Assembly (NCBI GenBank): GCA_040391785.1
Contig: JBEBXH010000024.1
Span: 3,250 to 67,249, forward strand
DNA: 64,000 bases
Direction: 5' to 3'
Source: UBA5239 sp040391785
Lineage (GTDB): Bacteria; Verrucomicrobiota; Lentisphaeria; Victivallales; Victivallaceae
Under the pieces are notes generated by a model, which saw only the letters and a list, made by a program, of their open reading frames with translations, had not been told where the DNA came from and ran no database searches. This document shows positions 8,403 to 17,377 of this stretch, one piece after another; position 1 is the first letter of the stretch, and each line of letters starts with the position of its first letter. Made by a program: the position numbers and the translations under genes.

Positions 8403-9257
8403 ATGTCAAAAATAATCAATGTCGAATACGATGAATTGCGCCAATGCCGGGTTTACCGTTCAAACCCGGTACTGCAGCCGTTTCACCGGGAATATGGACT
8501 GTGGATATTTTTCGCTTACCGGAGCGACGGTTCCCGGATCCGTCATTATCAGGAACCGGACCCGCGCTATTTCTGTTTCTATAACATCAGCTACCTGATC
8601 AAGGGCAAAGGCTGGTACTGGACGCCTGAGCACGGGCGGCGCGAATACGGCCCCGGAGAAGCGGTGACGCTGATGCCCGGAGTGATTCACGATTACAATG
8701 GCGACGATGATTTTGAGGAAGATTTCATCTGTTTCGCCGGGCCGCTGGCCGATCACCTGGCCCGCAGCGGAATTATCCAGCCCGGAATCGTCGAGGCCGG
8801 AACAACCCGGCTGCTGGTGCCGATTATCGAGGCAGCCACCGACCCCAGCCGCGATTCGCAAATCCGGGCCAATCTGGCGCTGCAGAATCTGCTGGTGCAA
8901 TTCTATTTCACCCGGCAGCAGCAAACGGAAAATCCGCACCACAGCGCGCTGGAAACACTAATCGCCCACCTCACCCGGCACCCGGAAAAATGGTGGACGG
9001 TGGAGGAAATGGCCGCCATGGTCAAGCTGAGCGTGAACCAGTTCATCCGGATTTTCGCCGCCCACACCGGGCTCACGCCCAAAAAATACCTCGACGAACT
9101 GAAAATCAAGCACGCGGCCGAAGCCCTGCGCAACCCCCACCGCACGGTCGGGCAAGTCGCCGAATACTTCGGTTATCGCGACCAGTTCCACTTTAGCAAA
9201 CGTTTCAAAAAATTGACTGGAATGTCGCCCGCCGAATACCGGCGCCAAACCCTGTAA
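8403..9257 (+). CDS. AraC-family transcriptional regulator
   Basis: 284 residues. An N-terminal cupin-like sensor domain (about 40-125, with GPGEAVTLMPGVIHDY) is followed by a C-terminal double helix-turn-helix (about 185-280, ending FGYRDQFHFSKRFKKLTGMSPAEYRR). No clear ribosome binding site precedes the ATG. It is divergent from the oxidoreductase at 7093-8307 and convergent with the symporter at 9331, with a shared terminator hairpin between. I infer a sugar-responsive activator of the divergent dehydrogenase gene. Confidence 0.9.
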   Translation: MSKIINVEYDELRQCRVYRSNPVLQPFHREYGLWIFFAYRSDGSRIRHYQEPDPRYFCFYNISYLIKGKGWYWTPEHGRREYGPGEAVTLMPGVIHDYNGDDDFEEDFICFAGPLADHLARSGIIQPGIVEAGTTRLLVPIIEAATDPSRDSQIRANLALQNLLVQFYFTRQQQTENPHHSALETLIAHLTRHPEKWWTVEEMAAMVKLSVNQFIRIFAAHTGLTPKKYLDELKIKHAAEALRNPHRTVGQVAEYFGYRDQFHFSKRFKKLTGMSPAEYRRQTL

Positions 9258-9265
9258 TGATCCAT

Positions 9266-9305
9266 AAAAAATGCTCAAACGTCATCAAACGCTTGAGCAT
9301 TTTCC
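9266..9305. terminator. Bidirectional intrinsic terminator between convergent genes
   Basis: Perfect 11-bp inverted repeat AAAATGCTCAA (9268-9278) and TTGAGCATTTT (9293-9303) around a 14-nt loop. T runs on both strands let it serve both the AraC gene (+) and the symporter gene (-). Confidence 0.85.
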
Positions 9306-9330
9306 AGTAAAAAGCTACCGTCAATAACGG

Positions 9331-11349
9331 TTATTGCTTGTCGGTCTCGTCTTCTTCTGCGTCCGCCCGGACGAAACCGTCGTCCTTGTCGTCAACACGT
9401 TCCGCACGCAGGTCCTTGAGCAGCCGGAGCGCGTCGCGAATACCGCCGGCGGTAATCCAGACCGTACAGACCGTTCCCAGCAGAATGGCGAACGGAATCA
9501 ATTTCCACCACCAGAGCTCGATCCAGAATTCAGTGGAGAGTCCGATGGTCAGGGCCAGAGCACTCACGATCAGGAAAATGAACCACCACCCCATGGACCA
9601 GGTGGCTGTGGCATAAGCGATAAAACGGTCGAAACGGGAGAAATTGCTGTTAATACCGAGGAGCCTGCGAAAACTGAATTTTTCATGAACCTTGTCGAAC
9701 GGCAAAGCGTCCTTGTCAGCGTATTTGCCGCGATGGAACAATTTGTCCATGTTATGAGAATGCCTCGGTCCGAGCAGCGATACCAGGATATAGCTGAAGA
9801 TGGAAGCCACCATCGTGAAAAAGTAAATATACTGTCCATTGATCGGGAATTTGGTCATGTGAGTAGACAGCCAGTTGAAGTTGGGATACATTTCATGCAG
9901 CAAGGGGGCAACCCAGGGAGCCCAAACCTGCTGCAGAATAATCCCCCCAAGGCCGATGGTAGTTCCCACCAGCATGGCGGTCCACGCCGCCGGCGTACTG
10001 CCGCGTTTCCAATAGAGACCGCCGATGATAACCGCCCCGGCACCACCGAGGTAAATAGCCCCTGTTATCGAGAAATACATTAGAATAAAGTCTTTCAATG
10101 GAAACAGCATGCTGAAGGTAAAACCGAAAATGGCTATACCGATGATCCCGCAGCGGAGAATAAACATATGGGCTTTGGGTTCAAAGGGTTTCTTGCGGAG
10201 CGGCATGATCACGTCCTGAATCAGGATACAGCCCCAGGCATGAATATAGGTGTCGTCGCAACTGATCGCGCAGGCGATTACCACCACGGCGAACAGCCCG
10301 AGGATACCCACCGGAAGCCAGTTGGCCAGGAACAGCGGCACCGTCATCTGGCTCTGAATGGCGGGGTCGGCAATCGCGGCGATCTGCTCTTTGGCCGGTG
10401 CCATGGCAGTAGCGAATTTCTGGGAATGGAAAGCGGCATAGGCGCAAATCGGAATCAACACCATGCAAAGACCCGAGGCGAAACCGCGCCAGCTTCCGAT
10501 AATACCGGCCATCACGGCTTCGTGAGGCGTCCTGGCGGCCGAATTATACCCGGAGTTGCCCTGCCAGGCGCGAACGCCGTAAAGGGTCCCCATCATACCG
10601 ATCAGGAAGTACCAGATATTGAAGTTTTCCGCCTGGGAAGTTTCAAAAGGATTGAGCAGTGACTGATTGGCGGGCGCAATTTTCAGGCCATCGATAATGT
10701 CAGTCCAGCCGAAGGTGGCAAGCAGATAGAACATGATCACCAGGAAGATGACCAGCAGCAGCATCCCCTGAAAAAAGTCGGTCAGCATGATACTGATCTG
10801 GCCGCCGGAACAGGCGATATATACGGCGATACTCAGATAAGCGATCATGACCAGCGGGAAAGTGGATATATTGAAACCCCATAGCTCAAACGTCTGAGGC
10901 AAACCGAAGAAATAAATGATAAACCGCGACGTCACGGCGGGAAAGATACCATAGTTCAGAATCCCGGATGTCCAACATAGAAGCCCGGAGAAGAAGCGGA
11001 AACTCCGGCTGTAGCGCATTTCAAAAAACTGCGCCAGCGTCAACGCCCGGGTTTCCCGGAAGCGGTAGACGACGAAACCGGTCAACGCGATCAGCAACCC
11101 CAGTGGAGCGGCCATCATGCCCCACCATTGCGCCGGCAAGCCGTTGCTGTAAGTCATTTCCCAGGAGGCGACCAGCGAAATCGCACCGCCGAATCCAGAG
11201 GACACCGTCAGAAGATACCGGCCCGCGAGCCGGTTGGCCGCCAGAAAGTCGCTGACACTTCGATTGTAGCGCTTCGAAAAAACCGTCAGGCCGATCAGTG
11301 CCCCCAACACCAACACAATAATGCTCCAGTCAATCCAGTGCAAATTCAT
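9331..11349 (-). CDS. Sodium:solute symporter (SSS family), long form
   Basis: 672 residues from the ATG at 11349, which has GGAG 8 bases upstream; a longer frame to 11391 lacks support. The N-terminus has the SSS pattern of a first helix (WSIIVLVLGALIGLTVF) followed by NRSVSDFLAANRLAGRYLL. More than a dozen hydrophobic segments follow. At 672 residues it is longer than typical SSS transporters (~500-550): the extra C-terminal part has further helices and an acidic tail (KDDGFVRADAEEDE). It stands alone, convergent with the AraC gene. The substrate is probably a sugar or organic acid, not assignable here. Confidence 0.88.
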   Translation of the reverse strand: MNLHWIDWSIIVLVLGALIGLTVFSKRYNRSVSDFLAANRLAGRYLLTVSSGFGGAISLVASWEMTYSNGLPAQWWGMMAAPLGLLIALTGFVVYRFRETRALTLAQFFEMRYSRSFRFFSGLLCWTSGILNYGIFPAVTSRFIIYFFGLPQTFELWGFNISTFPLVMIAYLSIAVYIACSGGQISIMLTDFFQGMLLLVIFLVIMFYLLATFGWTDIIDGLKIAPANQSLLNPFETSQAENFNIWYFLIGMMGTLYGVRAWQGNSGYNSAARTPHEAVMAGIIGSWRGFASGLCMVLIPICAYAAFHSQKFATAMAPAKEQIAAIADPAIQSQMTVPLFLANWLPVGILGLFAVVVIACAISCDDTYIHAWGCILIQDVIMPLRKKPFEPKAHMFILRCGIIGIAIFGFTFSMLFPLKDFILMYFSITGAIYLGGAGAVIIGGLYWKRGSTPAAWTAMLVGTTIGLGGIILQQVWAPWVAPLLHEMYPNFNWLSTHMTKFPINGQYIYFFTMVASIFSYILVSLLGPRHSHNMDKLFHRGKYADKDALPFDKVHEKFSFRRLLGINSNFSRFDRFIAYATATWSMGWWFIFLIVSALALTIGLSTEFWIELWWWKLIPFAILLGTVCTVWITAGGIRDALRLLKDLRAERVDDKDDGFVRADAEEDETDKQ

Positions 11350-11629
11350 GCTATCAACTCCTGTAATTTGGTTAATCCGGATAATATACATGATCTTTCA
11401 TACTTTCCCAATGAAGCTGATTAAAATCGCATAAACATTTAATAATAAAATATTAATAAAAAATAAACATGAAAAGGACTCGTTAAATTCATGAATATTG
11501 GCCCTACCACAGACGGCTCATAGCAATCAATCAGCCTGCAAGTAAAAAAACGAACTCCGGTTTGCATTTTCCGGTAATATCCGTTAGTGTATGCAAATAT
11601 TTGAAACTATTTTCCGAGGAGACACCATT

Positions 11630-12163
11630 ATGGCTCAACTTAAACTGGTGAGGCCGGACCGGTCGCACGAGCAACAGATCAATGAATTATACGCGGAATT
11701 TCTCGCCGCCGGCGAAACCGCCATACCCGGCGGCGGCAATGAACTGGGTAATTTCGCCAGTTATACCGAATGGCTGGAAACGATGGAAAAGCAACAGCAT
11801 GAGGGAACCGTGGCCCCCGGCCTGGTTCCGGCGACCCGGTTTTTCGGCGTCCGTGAGAGCGACGGCAAAATCGTCGGGCTCATCGTCGTCCGTCACTACC
11901 TGAATGATGTCCTGCGCCAATACGGCGGCCATATCGGCTACAGCATTCGCCCCTCCGAACGGCGCAAAGGGTATGCCGGTGAAATGCTGCGCCTGGTCTT
12001 CGATTTCTGCCGCGAGCTCGGCCTCGACCAAATCATGATTTCCTGCAAAAGCGAGAACGAAGCCTCCCGCCGGACCATCCTCGGCGCCGGCGGCAAGCTC
12101 GAACGCGAGTTCATGCATCCGGACGGCTACCTCGCGCAATGTTACTGGATCAAATTACCCTGA
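11630..12163 (+). CDS. GNAT-family N-acetyltransferase (COG3981-like)
   Basis: 177 residues from the ATG at 11630, preceded by GAGGAG at 11616; the upstream ATG at 11591 has no such site. The acetyl-CoA binding region is HIGYSIRPSERRKGYAGEML (about 103-122), with the R/Q-x-x-G-x-A pattern, and ENEASRRTILGAGG follows as in the COG3981 predicted acetyltransferases. Substrate unknown. Its TGA overlaps the ATG of the next gene by one base (TGATG), so it heads an operon of acetyltransferase, two nucleotidyltransferases and a second acetyltransferase. Confidence 0.85.
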   Translation: MAQLKLVRPDRSHEQQINELYAEFLAAGETAIPGGGNELGNFASYTEWLETMEKQQHEGTVAPGLVPATRFFGVRESDGKIVGLIVVRHYLNDVLRQYGGHIGYSIRPSERRKGYAGEMLRLVFDFCRELGLDQIMISCKSENEASRRTILGAGGKLEREFMHPDGYLAQCYWIKLP

Positions 12164-13263
12164 TGAATAACGAACCGATTACATTTAAAACGCTCCACTC
12201 CCCGGAATGCAATCGCGTGATTTTCCGCGGCGTCTGGGGCAGCCACGCTTATGGGACATCCACCCCGGAAAGCGACCGCGACATGATCGGGGTGTTTGTA
12301 CTGGAGAAAAAGCAATACCTTGCATTGGAGACGCCTCCGATCCAAGTGGCCGACGAACATAGCGACATCCGTTATTATTCGCTGCGCAACTACTGTGAAC
12401 TGGCGGCCAGAGCCAATCCGAATATCCTTGATTCGCTGTTCCTGCCGGAAGACTGCCGGATGACCGTCACCCCCTACTGGCAGACTCTGTCGGCAAACCG
12501 TTCATTATTCGTCTCGAAGCTGGCCGCCCGTACCTATTGCGATTACGCGCTGGCTCAGATCAAGAAGGCCAAAGGCTGCAATAAGCGCGTCCGCAACCCG
12601 ATGCCGGAGGAACCGCCGCAAGCCGAAGACTTCTGCCGCTTTATTCCGCCTCACACCGGCGGCATGCCGGGGCGTCCCGTATCGCTGCAGGATGCGGGAA
12701 TCGATCTTGCCCGCTGCCACGCGGCGGCGGTCGAATACAGCTCGGAACTTTTCCGACTCTATGACTACGGCGTGTCAGCCCGGGGCGTTTTTCGCAACGG
12801 AAACCTCTGCATGGAAAGTATTCCGAAAGAGGACGAAAACACGCGCTTTCTCGGACTGCTGATCTTCAACCGCCATGCCTTTGAGCAGGCCAAGGTGAAG
12901 CATCACCAGTATTGGGACTGGAAATGCAACCGCAACGAAGCGCGCTGGCGCTCCGAAGAAACCGGCGAGCTGGATTATAATGCCAAAAACCTGATGCACA
13001 CCTTCCGTTTGCTGTATTCCGGGTTGAATATCATGCGGCACGGCGAACCGCTGGTCCGGGTCGGCGCCACCATGCGCGACGAACTGCTGGTCATCCGCAA
13101 CGGAAAATTCGACTACGAAGAGCTGGTTACCCGGGCGGAGCTTCTGGCTCAGGAACTCGACTCGCTGAAAAAACACTCCCCTCTTCCGGAACAGGCCGAT
13201 CCCGAGCGGGTCGATCAACTGCTGCTGGAAATCACCGAACGATGGGAGGCCGACCATGCATGA
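12163..13263 (+). CDS. RlaP-type predicted nucleotidyltransferase (first of two)
   Basis: 366 residues from the ATG that overlaps the preceding stop; an ATG at 12139 is an alternative. The polymerase-beta-type nucleotidyltransferase motif is present as GS (26-27) followed by SDRD, with Asp38 and Asp40 as expected metal ligands. The family (PF10127, RNA-ligase-associated predicted nucleotidyltransferases) is thought to act in RNA end repair or modification, but its reaction is not firmly known. The C-terminal region (NAKNLMHTFRLL, then GELLVR-like strands) matches the family's helical domain. It overlaps the next, related gene by 8 bases. Two members in tandem is unusual. Confidence 0.8.
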   Translation: MNNEPITFKTLHSPECNRVIFRGVWGSHAYGTSTPESDRDMIGVFVLEKKQYLALETPPIQVADEHSDIRYYSLRNYCELAARANPNILDSLFLPEDCRMTVTPYWQTLSANRSLFVSKLAARTYCDYALAQIKKAKGCNKRVRNPMPEEPPQAEDFCRFIPPHTGGMPGRPVSLQDAGIDLARCHAAAVEYSSELFRLYDYGVSARGVFRNGNLCMESIPKEDENTRFLGLLIFNRHAFEQAKVKHHQYWDWKCNRNEARWRSEETGELDYNAKNLMHTFRLLYSGLNIMRHGEPLVRVGATMRDELLVIRNGKFDYEELVTRAELLAQELDSLKKHSPLPEQADPERVDQLLLEITERWEADHA

Positions 13264-14020
13264 CACCATCATAAAAATCTTGCGCCAACTGGAAACCGAG
13301 CATGATTGCCGCATCCTTTTCGCGGCGGAATCCGGTAGCCGCGCCTGGGGCTTCGCCTCGCCCGACAGCGATTACGATGTCCGCGCGATCTACGTCAAAC
13401 CGCTCGACTGGTATCTGAGCCTCGACGCGAAGCCCAAAGACACTTTCGAAGCCATGCTGCCGGGCGACCTGGATATTTCCGGCTGGGAACTGCGAAAAAC
13501 CCTGCGGCTCTTCGGCGGCTGCAATCTGGCGCTCTATGAATGGCTCGGCAGCCCGATCCAATACGAATCCTGTCAGTCGTTCAATCAGAAACTGAAAGAC
13601 CTGATCCCCCATTACTTCAATCCGATCAAATCCGTGCATCATTATCTGGCCATGAAAGGCAATGCGTTGGAAAATTGCGACGCAGAGAACACCATATCGA
13701 TCAAGAAACTGTTCTACGCCCTGCGCGGCCTTGGCGCGGCCATCTGGAGCGCCGAAAACCAGACCATGCCGCCCACCGAATTCGCCAAATTGCTGGAAGC
13801 CGATTTATTTCCCGGAGATATTTCCGAAATCATTGCCGGACTTCAAGAGCGAAAAAAATGTGCGGTCGAAAAAGAGCGGGTCAAACTCCCCGCCCGCCTC
13901 TCGCAATTCTTCACTGAAGAAGAATCCCGGCTTCAGGATAAATGCAAACAGCTACCCATCCCGGACACAGACTGGGCTCCTCTCGAAAACCTATTCAAAA
14001 AGACCCTGTCCAATAAATAA
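13256..14020 (+). CDS. RlaP-type predicted nucleotidyltransferase (second of two)
   Basis: 254 residues, about the size of the YcgL-type family core. ESGSRAWGF (25-33) and SPDSDYDVR (35-43) give the GS and the two catalytic aspartates (Asp39, Asp41). GGGAGG-like GGGAGG at 13244 is the ribosome binding site and lies within the end of the first nucleotidyltransferase gene. The two proteins share the motif arrangement but differ in length and sequence, so they are distant paralogues that may act on different RNA or nucleotide substrates, or together. No RNA ligase is adjacent. Function is inferred from the family only. Confidence 0.82.
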   Translation: MHDTIIKILRQLETEHDCRILFAAESGSRAWGFASPDSDYDVRAIYVKPLDWYLSLDAKPKDTFEAMLPGDLDISGWELRKTLRLFGGCNLALYEWLGSPIQYESCQSFNQKLKDLIPHYFNPIKSVHHYLAMKGNALENCDAENTISIKKLFYALRGLGAAIWSAENQTMPPTEFAKLLEADLFPGDISEIIAGLQERKKCAVEKERVKLPARLSQFFTEEESRLQDKCKQLPIPDTDWAPLENLFKKTLSNK

Positions 14021-14031
14021 GGAAAACACGG

Positions 14032-14511
14032 ATGAGCCTCGAATTCAGGAAAGTGAGCGATTCTCCTCGCGGAATCCTTTTTGCCTTATTATCCGACGCA
14101 TATTCCTTTGATTGCCGGTGCGCGCAATGCTGGAGCACGGATTGGCAGGATTTCGACAATTTTTTCTTTGATAATCCGCATATTGCGGACCGCTGCGGAT
14201 TTATCACCACGCTCAATGCTGAAGCCATCGGATTTGTGTCCTGGGACCCGCGCCATCTGCCGGAATACGTGGAAATCGGCCATAATTGCATCGCCTCCAA
14301 CTACAAAGGCCGCAACTACGGCACAATACAACTTCAGGAAGCGGTCAACCGAATCTCGCAGCACAGCGCGAACAAGATTATCGTGACCACCAACGATTTA
14401 CTGGTCCCGGCCCAGCGAATGTATGAACGAGTGGGATTTCAACCAATCCGCCGCCGGAAGAACAATCACTTCTCCGGCGAATTCATCGATTACGAATTGA
14501 ACCTCCAATAA
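14032..14511 (+). CDS. GNAT-family N-acetyltransferase
   Basis: 159 residues, with AAGGA 8 bases before the ATG and only 11 bases after the preceding stop. The acetyl-CoA loop is ASNYKGRNYGTIQL (about 87-100), and the C-terminal YERVGFQPI motif is typical of GNAT enzymes. The cysteine pair CRCAQC near residue 27 is unusual and might bind a metal. It ends the operon that contains the two RlaP nucleotidyltransferases. Its substrate is unknown. Confidence 0.82.
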   Translation: MSLEFRKVSDSPRGILFALLSDAYSFDCRCAQCWSTDWQDFDNFFFDNPHIADRCGFITTLNAEAIGFVSWDPRHLPEYVEIGHNCIASNYKGRNYGTIQLQEAVNRISQHSANKIIVTTNDLLVPAQRMYERVGFQPIRRRKNNHFSGEFIDYELNLQ

Positions 14512-14659
14512 CCAATCGGCCAAAGAATACAATTCAAAAATTACTCGAAGTAACGAGATTTATCGATACTTTATTGAATGGAGAAACGGTATTTTCTCAA
14601 TCGTGTTGATTTAAAACCTGAAAGAACTCATTTCAACGATCTTTCCCTCATCACGGCAC

Positions 14660-14684
14660 AAAAAAAGCCAGTCTTGCGACTGGC
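14660..14684 (-). terminator. Intrinsic terminator of the tRNA-Phe gene
   Basis: Perfect 7-bp stem GCCAGTC / GACTGGC with a 4-nt loop (14667-14684), followed on the minus strand by seven Ts (14666-14660). It lies 15 bases after the tRNA 3' end. Confidence 0.88.
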
Positions 14685-14698
14685 GTGTGGTAAAAAAA

Positions 14699-14774
<76 letters not shown>

Positions 14775-14996
14775 ACCGGTATATCAGGTTGACCAAATGC
14801 CGGTCAACTGAATGAGTCATTAATAAACACCATTTTTGTTTTTTTACAAGCGCTTTTATTGATTTTTTTGAGATTTTTTTGAACTTTTTTCTTTATACAG
14901 ATTTTGAGGTGGGTAGAGGAAGCCGTTTTTGACTGAGATATCTCTGTGTCGCGGAGAGGGTTCGGCGGAAAAATGATGCGTTCAGGTGCGAGATGC
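14775..14996. other. Gene-free stretch with phased T-tracts upstream of tRNA-Phe
   Basis: About 220 bases without a supported gene between the tRNA and the lpxB stop. It holds a short inverted repeat GTTGACC (14788) / GGTCAAC (14802). It also has T-tracts at 14833-14837, 14839-14845, 14854-14857, 14863-14869, 14874-14880 and 14885-14890, the last three about 10-11 bp apart. On the tRNA strand these are phased A-tracts upstream of its promoter, which may curve the DNA. I could not fix a convincing -10/-35 pair. Confidence 0.4.
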
Positions 14997-16160
14997 TCAG
15001 TCTCGCACGGCGTCGAGGCAGATGACGGCCGCGCGCTGCGAAGCGCTGGCGAAACCGCCGGAAATCATTTCCACCACCTTGTGCATGTCGCTTTCCACTT
15101 CGGCACGATGTTCGCCCTCCGGCAGAATGCGTTCGACGGCCGGCACCAGGTTGGTTGGATTCACCCGGTATTGGAAAAATTCCTGAAACACTTCTTTGTC
15201 GGCAATAACGTTTACCATGGTGAAAAATCCACGGTACAGCCGGACCAGCAGCCCCGCCGTCAACGCGGTGAAGAAGTTGAGTTTGTACACCACCACCAGC
15301 GGCAGCCCCTGAATGGCGCATTCGACCGTAACAGTGCCGGAGGCGGCGATACCGGTACCAGCGCACTGCTGCCAGTATGAAGTATCACCGGTAGTGATTT
15401 CGATGGGCGGCATATCCGGGTGACTGGCCCGGAATTCCTTGTAAACCGCGGAGCAATGTTCGAAAATCTTCACCCGGGGCGTCGGAAGGACGAATTTCAA
15501 GGTTGGATGTTTCTTGCTCAGCACCAGCACGGTTTCGAGCATGGGAATCAGCAAACGGTTGATCTCCATGGTGCGGCTGCCGGGCAGCAGAAGCAGGGTA
15601 TTCGGGTCGCGGGCGGCTTTCGGGTCGCGCTTCTCTGCGATGATCTCGATCAGCGGGTGGCCGACGAATTCCACGTCGAGTTTGGTACCGGCATAAACTT
15701 CGGTTTCAAACGGAAAGATCACCATCATTTTGTTGCAGTATTCGGCCAATTTGGGAATACGGCCCTTGCCCCAGCTCCAGACTTGCGGGCTGACGTACCA
15801 AATCACTTTGTGACCGCGCTTGTGAAGCTGTTTAGCCAGGCGCAGGTTGAATCCCGGATAATCAATCAGGATGATCGCGTCCGGTTTTTCCTGGTCCGCC
15901 CGGCGCAGCAGCAGTTTGAAGATCTTGACAATTTTGCCGATGATCTTCAGGACTTCCACGATACCGACCACGCCGAGCTCGGTGGCGTCGACCATGATCT
16001 CCATGCCGGTTTCGGCCATGCGGGGGCCGCCCATACCGGCGACGCGCAGCTTGTCGCCGCGCCGCTCCGCCTCGGCACGCATTTCCCGGCAAAGCCTCGC
16101 GCCGTACATGTCGCCCGAGGACTCGCCGGAAATGATCCAGATGTTCCGTTCCTTATTCAT
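14997..16160 (-). CDS. lpxB: Lipid-A-disaccharide synthase
   Basis: 387 residues from the ATG at 16160. LpxB joins UDP-2,3-diacylglucosamine and 2,3-diacylglucosamine-1-phosphate to make the lipid A disaccharide at the inner face of the inner membrane. GT19 signatures are clear: ISGESSGDMYGA at the N-terminus, GMGGPRM, DYPGFNLRLAK, WYVSPQVWSWGKGR, FPFE, FVGHPL, LLPGSRTMEI and GTVTVECAIQGLPLVVVYK. The purH stop overlaps the start by one base (TGATG), so the two are coupled. Its presence shows that the organism makes lipid A. Confidence 0.96.
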   Translation of the reverse strand: MNKERNIWIISGESSGDMYGARLCREMRAEAERRGDKLRVAGMGGPRMAETGMEIMVDATELGVVGIVEVLKIIGKIVKIFKLLLRRADQEKPDAIILIDYPGFNLRLAKQLHKRGHKVIWYVSPQVWSWGKGRIPKLAEYCNKMMVIFPFETEVYAGTKLDVEFVGHPLIEIIAEKRDPKAARDPNTLLLLPGSRTMEINRLLIPMLETVLVLSKKHPTLKFVLPTPRVKIFEHCSAVYKEFRASHPDMPPIEITTGDTSYWQQCAGTGIAASGTVTVECAIQGLPLVVVYKLNFFTALTAGLLVRLYRGFFTMVNVIADKEVFQEFFQYRVNPTNLVPAVERILPEGEHRAEVESDMHKVVEMISGGFASASQRAAVICLDAVRD

Positions 16161-17272
16161 CAATGATGCGAGAAAATCCGTTCCGAAGCATGGTAAAGAG
16201 CCACGCCAAGCTCATTGGCGCGCTTGATGACCTCGGCGTCTTTCAGCGAGCCGGAGGGGGCGATGATGGCGGTGACCCCGGCTGCGGCGGCGGTTTCCAC
16301 GCCGTCGGCAAACGGGAAAAATCCGTCGCTGGCCATGACCGATCCGTCGAGCGTGCCGGCTCCCTGGTATTTGGCATTGAATTTGGCGATCGCCTGTTCA
16401 ATGGCCCCCACGCGATCCTGTTCACCGGTGCCCACGGACAGCGTCTGGCCGTTTTTGGCGATAACCACGCCATTCGAGCGCACGCTGATATTCACGTACC
16501 AGGCAAACAGCAGATCTTCGAGCTGTTCCGGAGTAGCGGCCACGGTGGATTCCACGCGGCCGCAGGCTTTGTTCTCGCCAACGGCCGGTTTCAGGTCGGC
16601 CAGGCTGCGCAGATTGGTCAGCAGCGGCTCGGCCATCACCAGCGAACCGTCGGCCAAGACCTTGATCGTATATTCGCCACGGTCGCCGACGAACTTCGGC
16701 AGCGACGCCAGGTTGCCGCATTTGATGACGCGGATATGGCGGTTCAGCTTATAAGTTTCCTGATCGTTGAAAACGGCCATGGCGCCCGGGGTTACGGACG
16801 GCGCGACAACGCATTCGTTGAACGTGGCCATAATTTCTTTGGCCGTAGTTTCGTCGATTTCGACATTGAAGGCGATGGCACTGCCGAAGGCCGCGCGGGC
16901 GTCGCAGTCGCGCGCCTTGATATAAACGTCGCACAGCGATTCGCCGGGACGGGACACCGCGGCGCCGCTCGGATTCACGTGCTTCATGACCGCACAGGCG
17001 GGTTTGTCGAAAAACTTGACGATATTCAAGGCATAGGAAATATCTTCGAGATTGGTCTGCGAAAGGCCGCTTTTGCCGTCTTTCAGGATCTCCATGTCGC
17101 CGATGGGCGTGACCGTGTCGGCCGGCTTGTAATAAGCGGCCGGCTGATGCGGATTGGTACCGTAACGCAAGTCATTGACTTTGACGTATTCACGGCCGTT
17201 GACCACGGTTTTTTCGGGAAAATCGCCGACATTTTTCGACAGATAAGTATTGCGGTTGAGCTCCTGCGCCAT
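16160..17272 (-). CDS. AICAR transformylase, stand-alone (PurH C-terminal domain only)
   Basis: 370 residues. AICAR transformylase carries out the tenth step of purine synthesis, formylating AICAR from 10-formyl-THF. In most bacteria it is fused behind an IMP cyclohydrolase domain (PurH, ~510-530 residues). Here only the transformylase part is present: RYGTNPHQPAA at about 36-46, the catalytic MKHVNPSGAA, FGSAIAFN, and a conserved C-terminus ASDGFFPFADGVETAAAAGV with IAPSGSLKD. The ATG at 17272 has GGAGG 11 bases upstream and nothing homologous to the cyclohydrolase precedes it. IMP cyclisation must be done by another protein. It is coupled to lpxB downstream. Confidence 0.85.
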   Translation of the reverse strand: MAQELNRNTYLSKNVGDFPEKTVVNGREYVKVNDLRYGTNPHQPAAYYKPADTVTPIGDMEILKDGKSGLSQTNLEDISYALNIVKFFDKPACAVMKHVNPSGAAVSRPGESLCDVYIKARDCDARAAFGSAIAFNVEIDETTAKEIMATFNECVVAPSVTPGAMAVFNDQETYKLNRHIRVIKCGNLASLPKFVGDRGEYTIKVLADGSLVMAEPLLTNLRSLADLKPAVGENKACGRVESTVAATPEQLEDLLFAWYVNISVRSNGVVIAKNGQTLSVGTGEQDRVGAIEQAIAKFNAKYQGAGTLDGSVMASDGFFPFADGVETAAAAGVTAIIAPSGSLKDAEVIKRANELGVALYHASERIFSHH

Positions 17273-17377
17273 AATTTAATATTCCTCCAAAATTTGATTT
17301 ATTCTTTTAATATAAATTCATGCTATTAAGGTAGACGCGTTTTGCCCTTTTCGCAAATGTCGGAGGAATAAAAGCGC

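Noticed and set aside
14779..14808. TTGACC as -35 of a tRNA-Phe promoter
   Set aside because: The matching -10 would place the transcript start inside the tRNA, so the true promoter is unclear; the hexamer is part of an inverted repeat.
16163..17329. 388-residue frame antisense to the AICAR transformylase gene
   Set aside because: Lies wholly over a well-recognised gene and crosses its promoter; composition is that of an antisense shadow.
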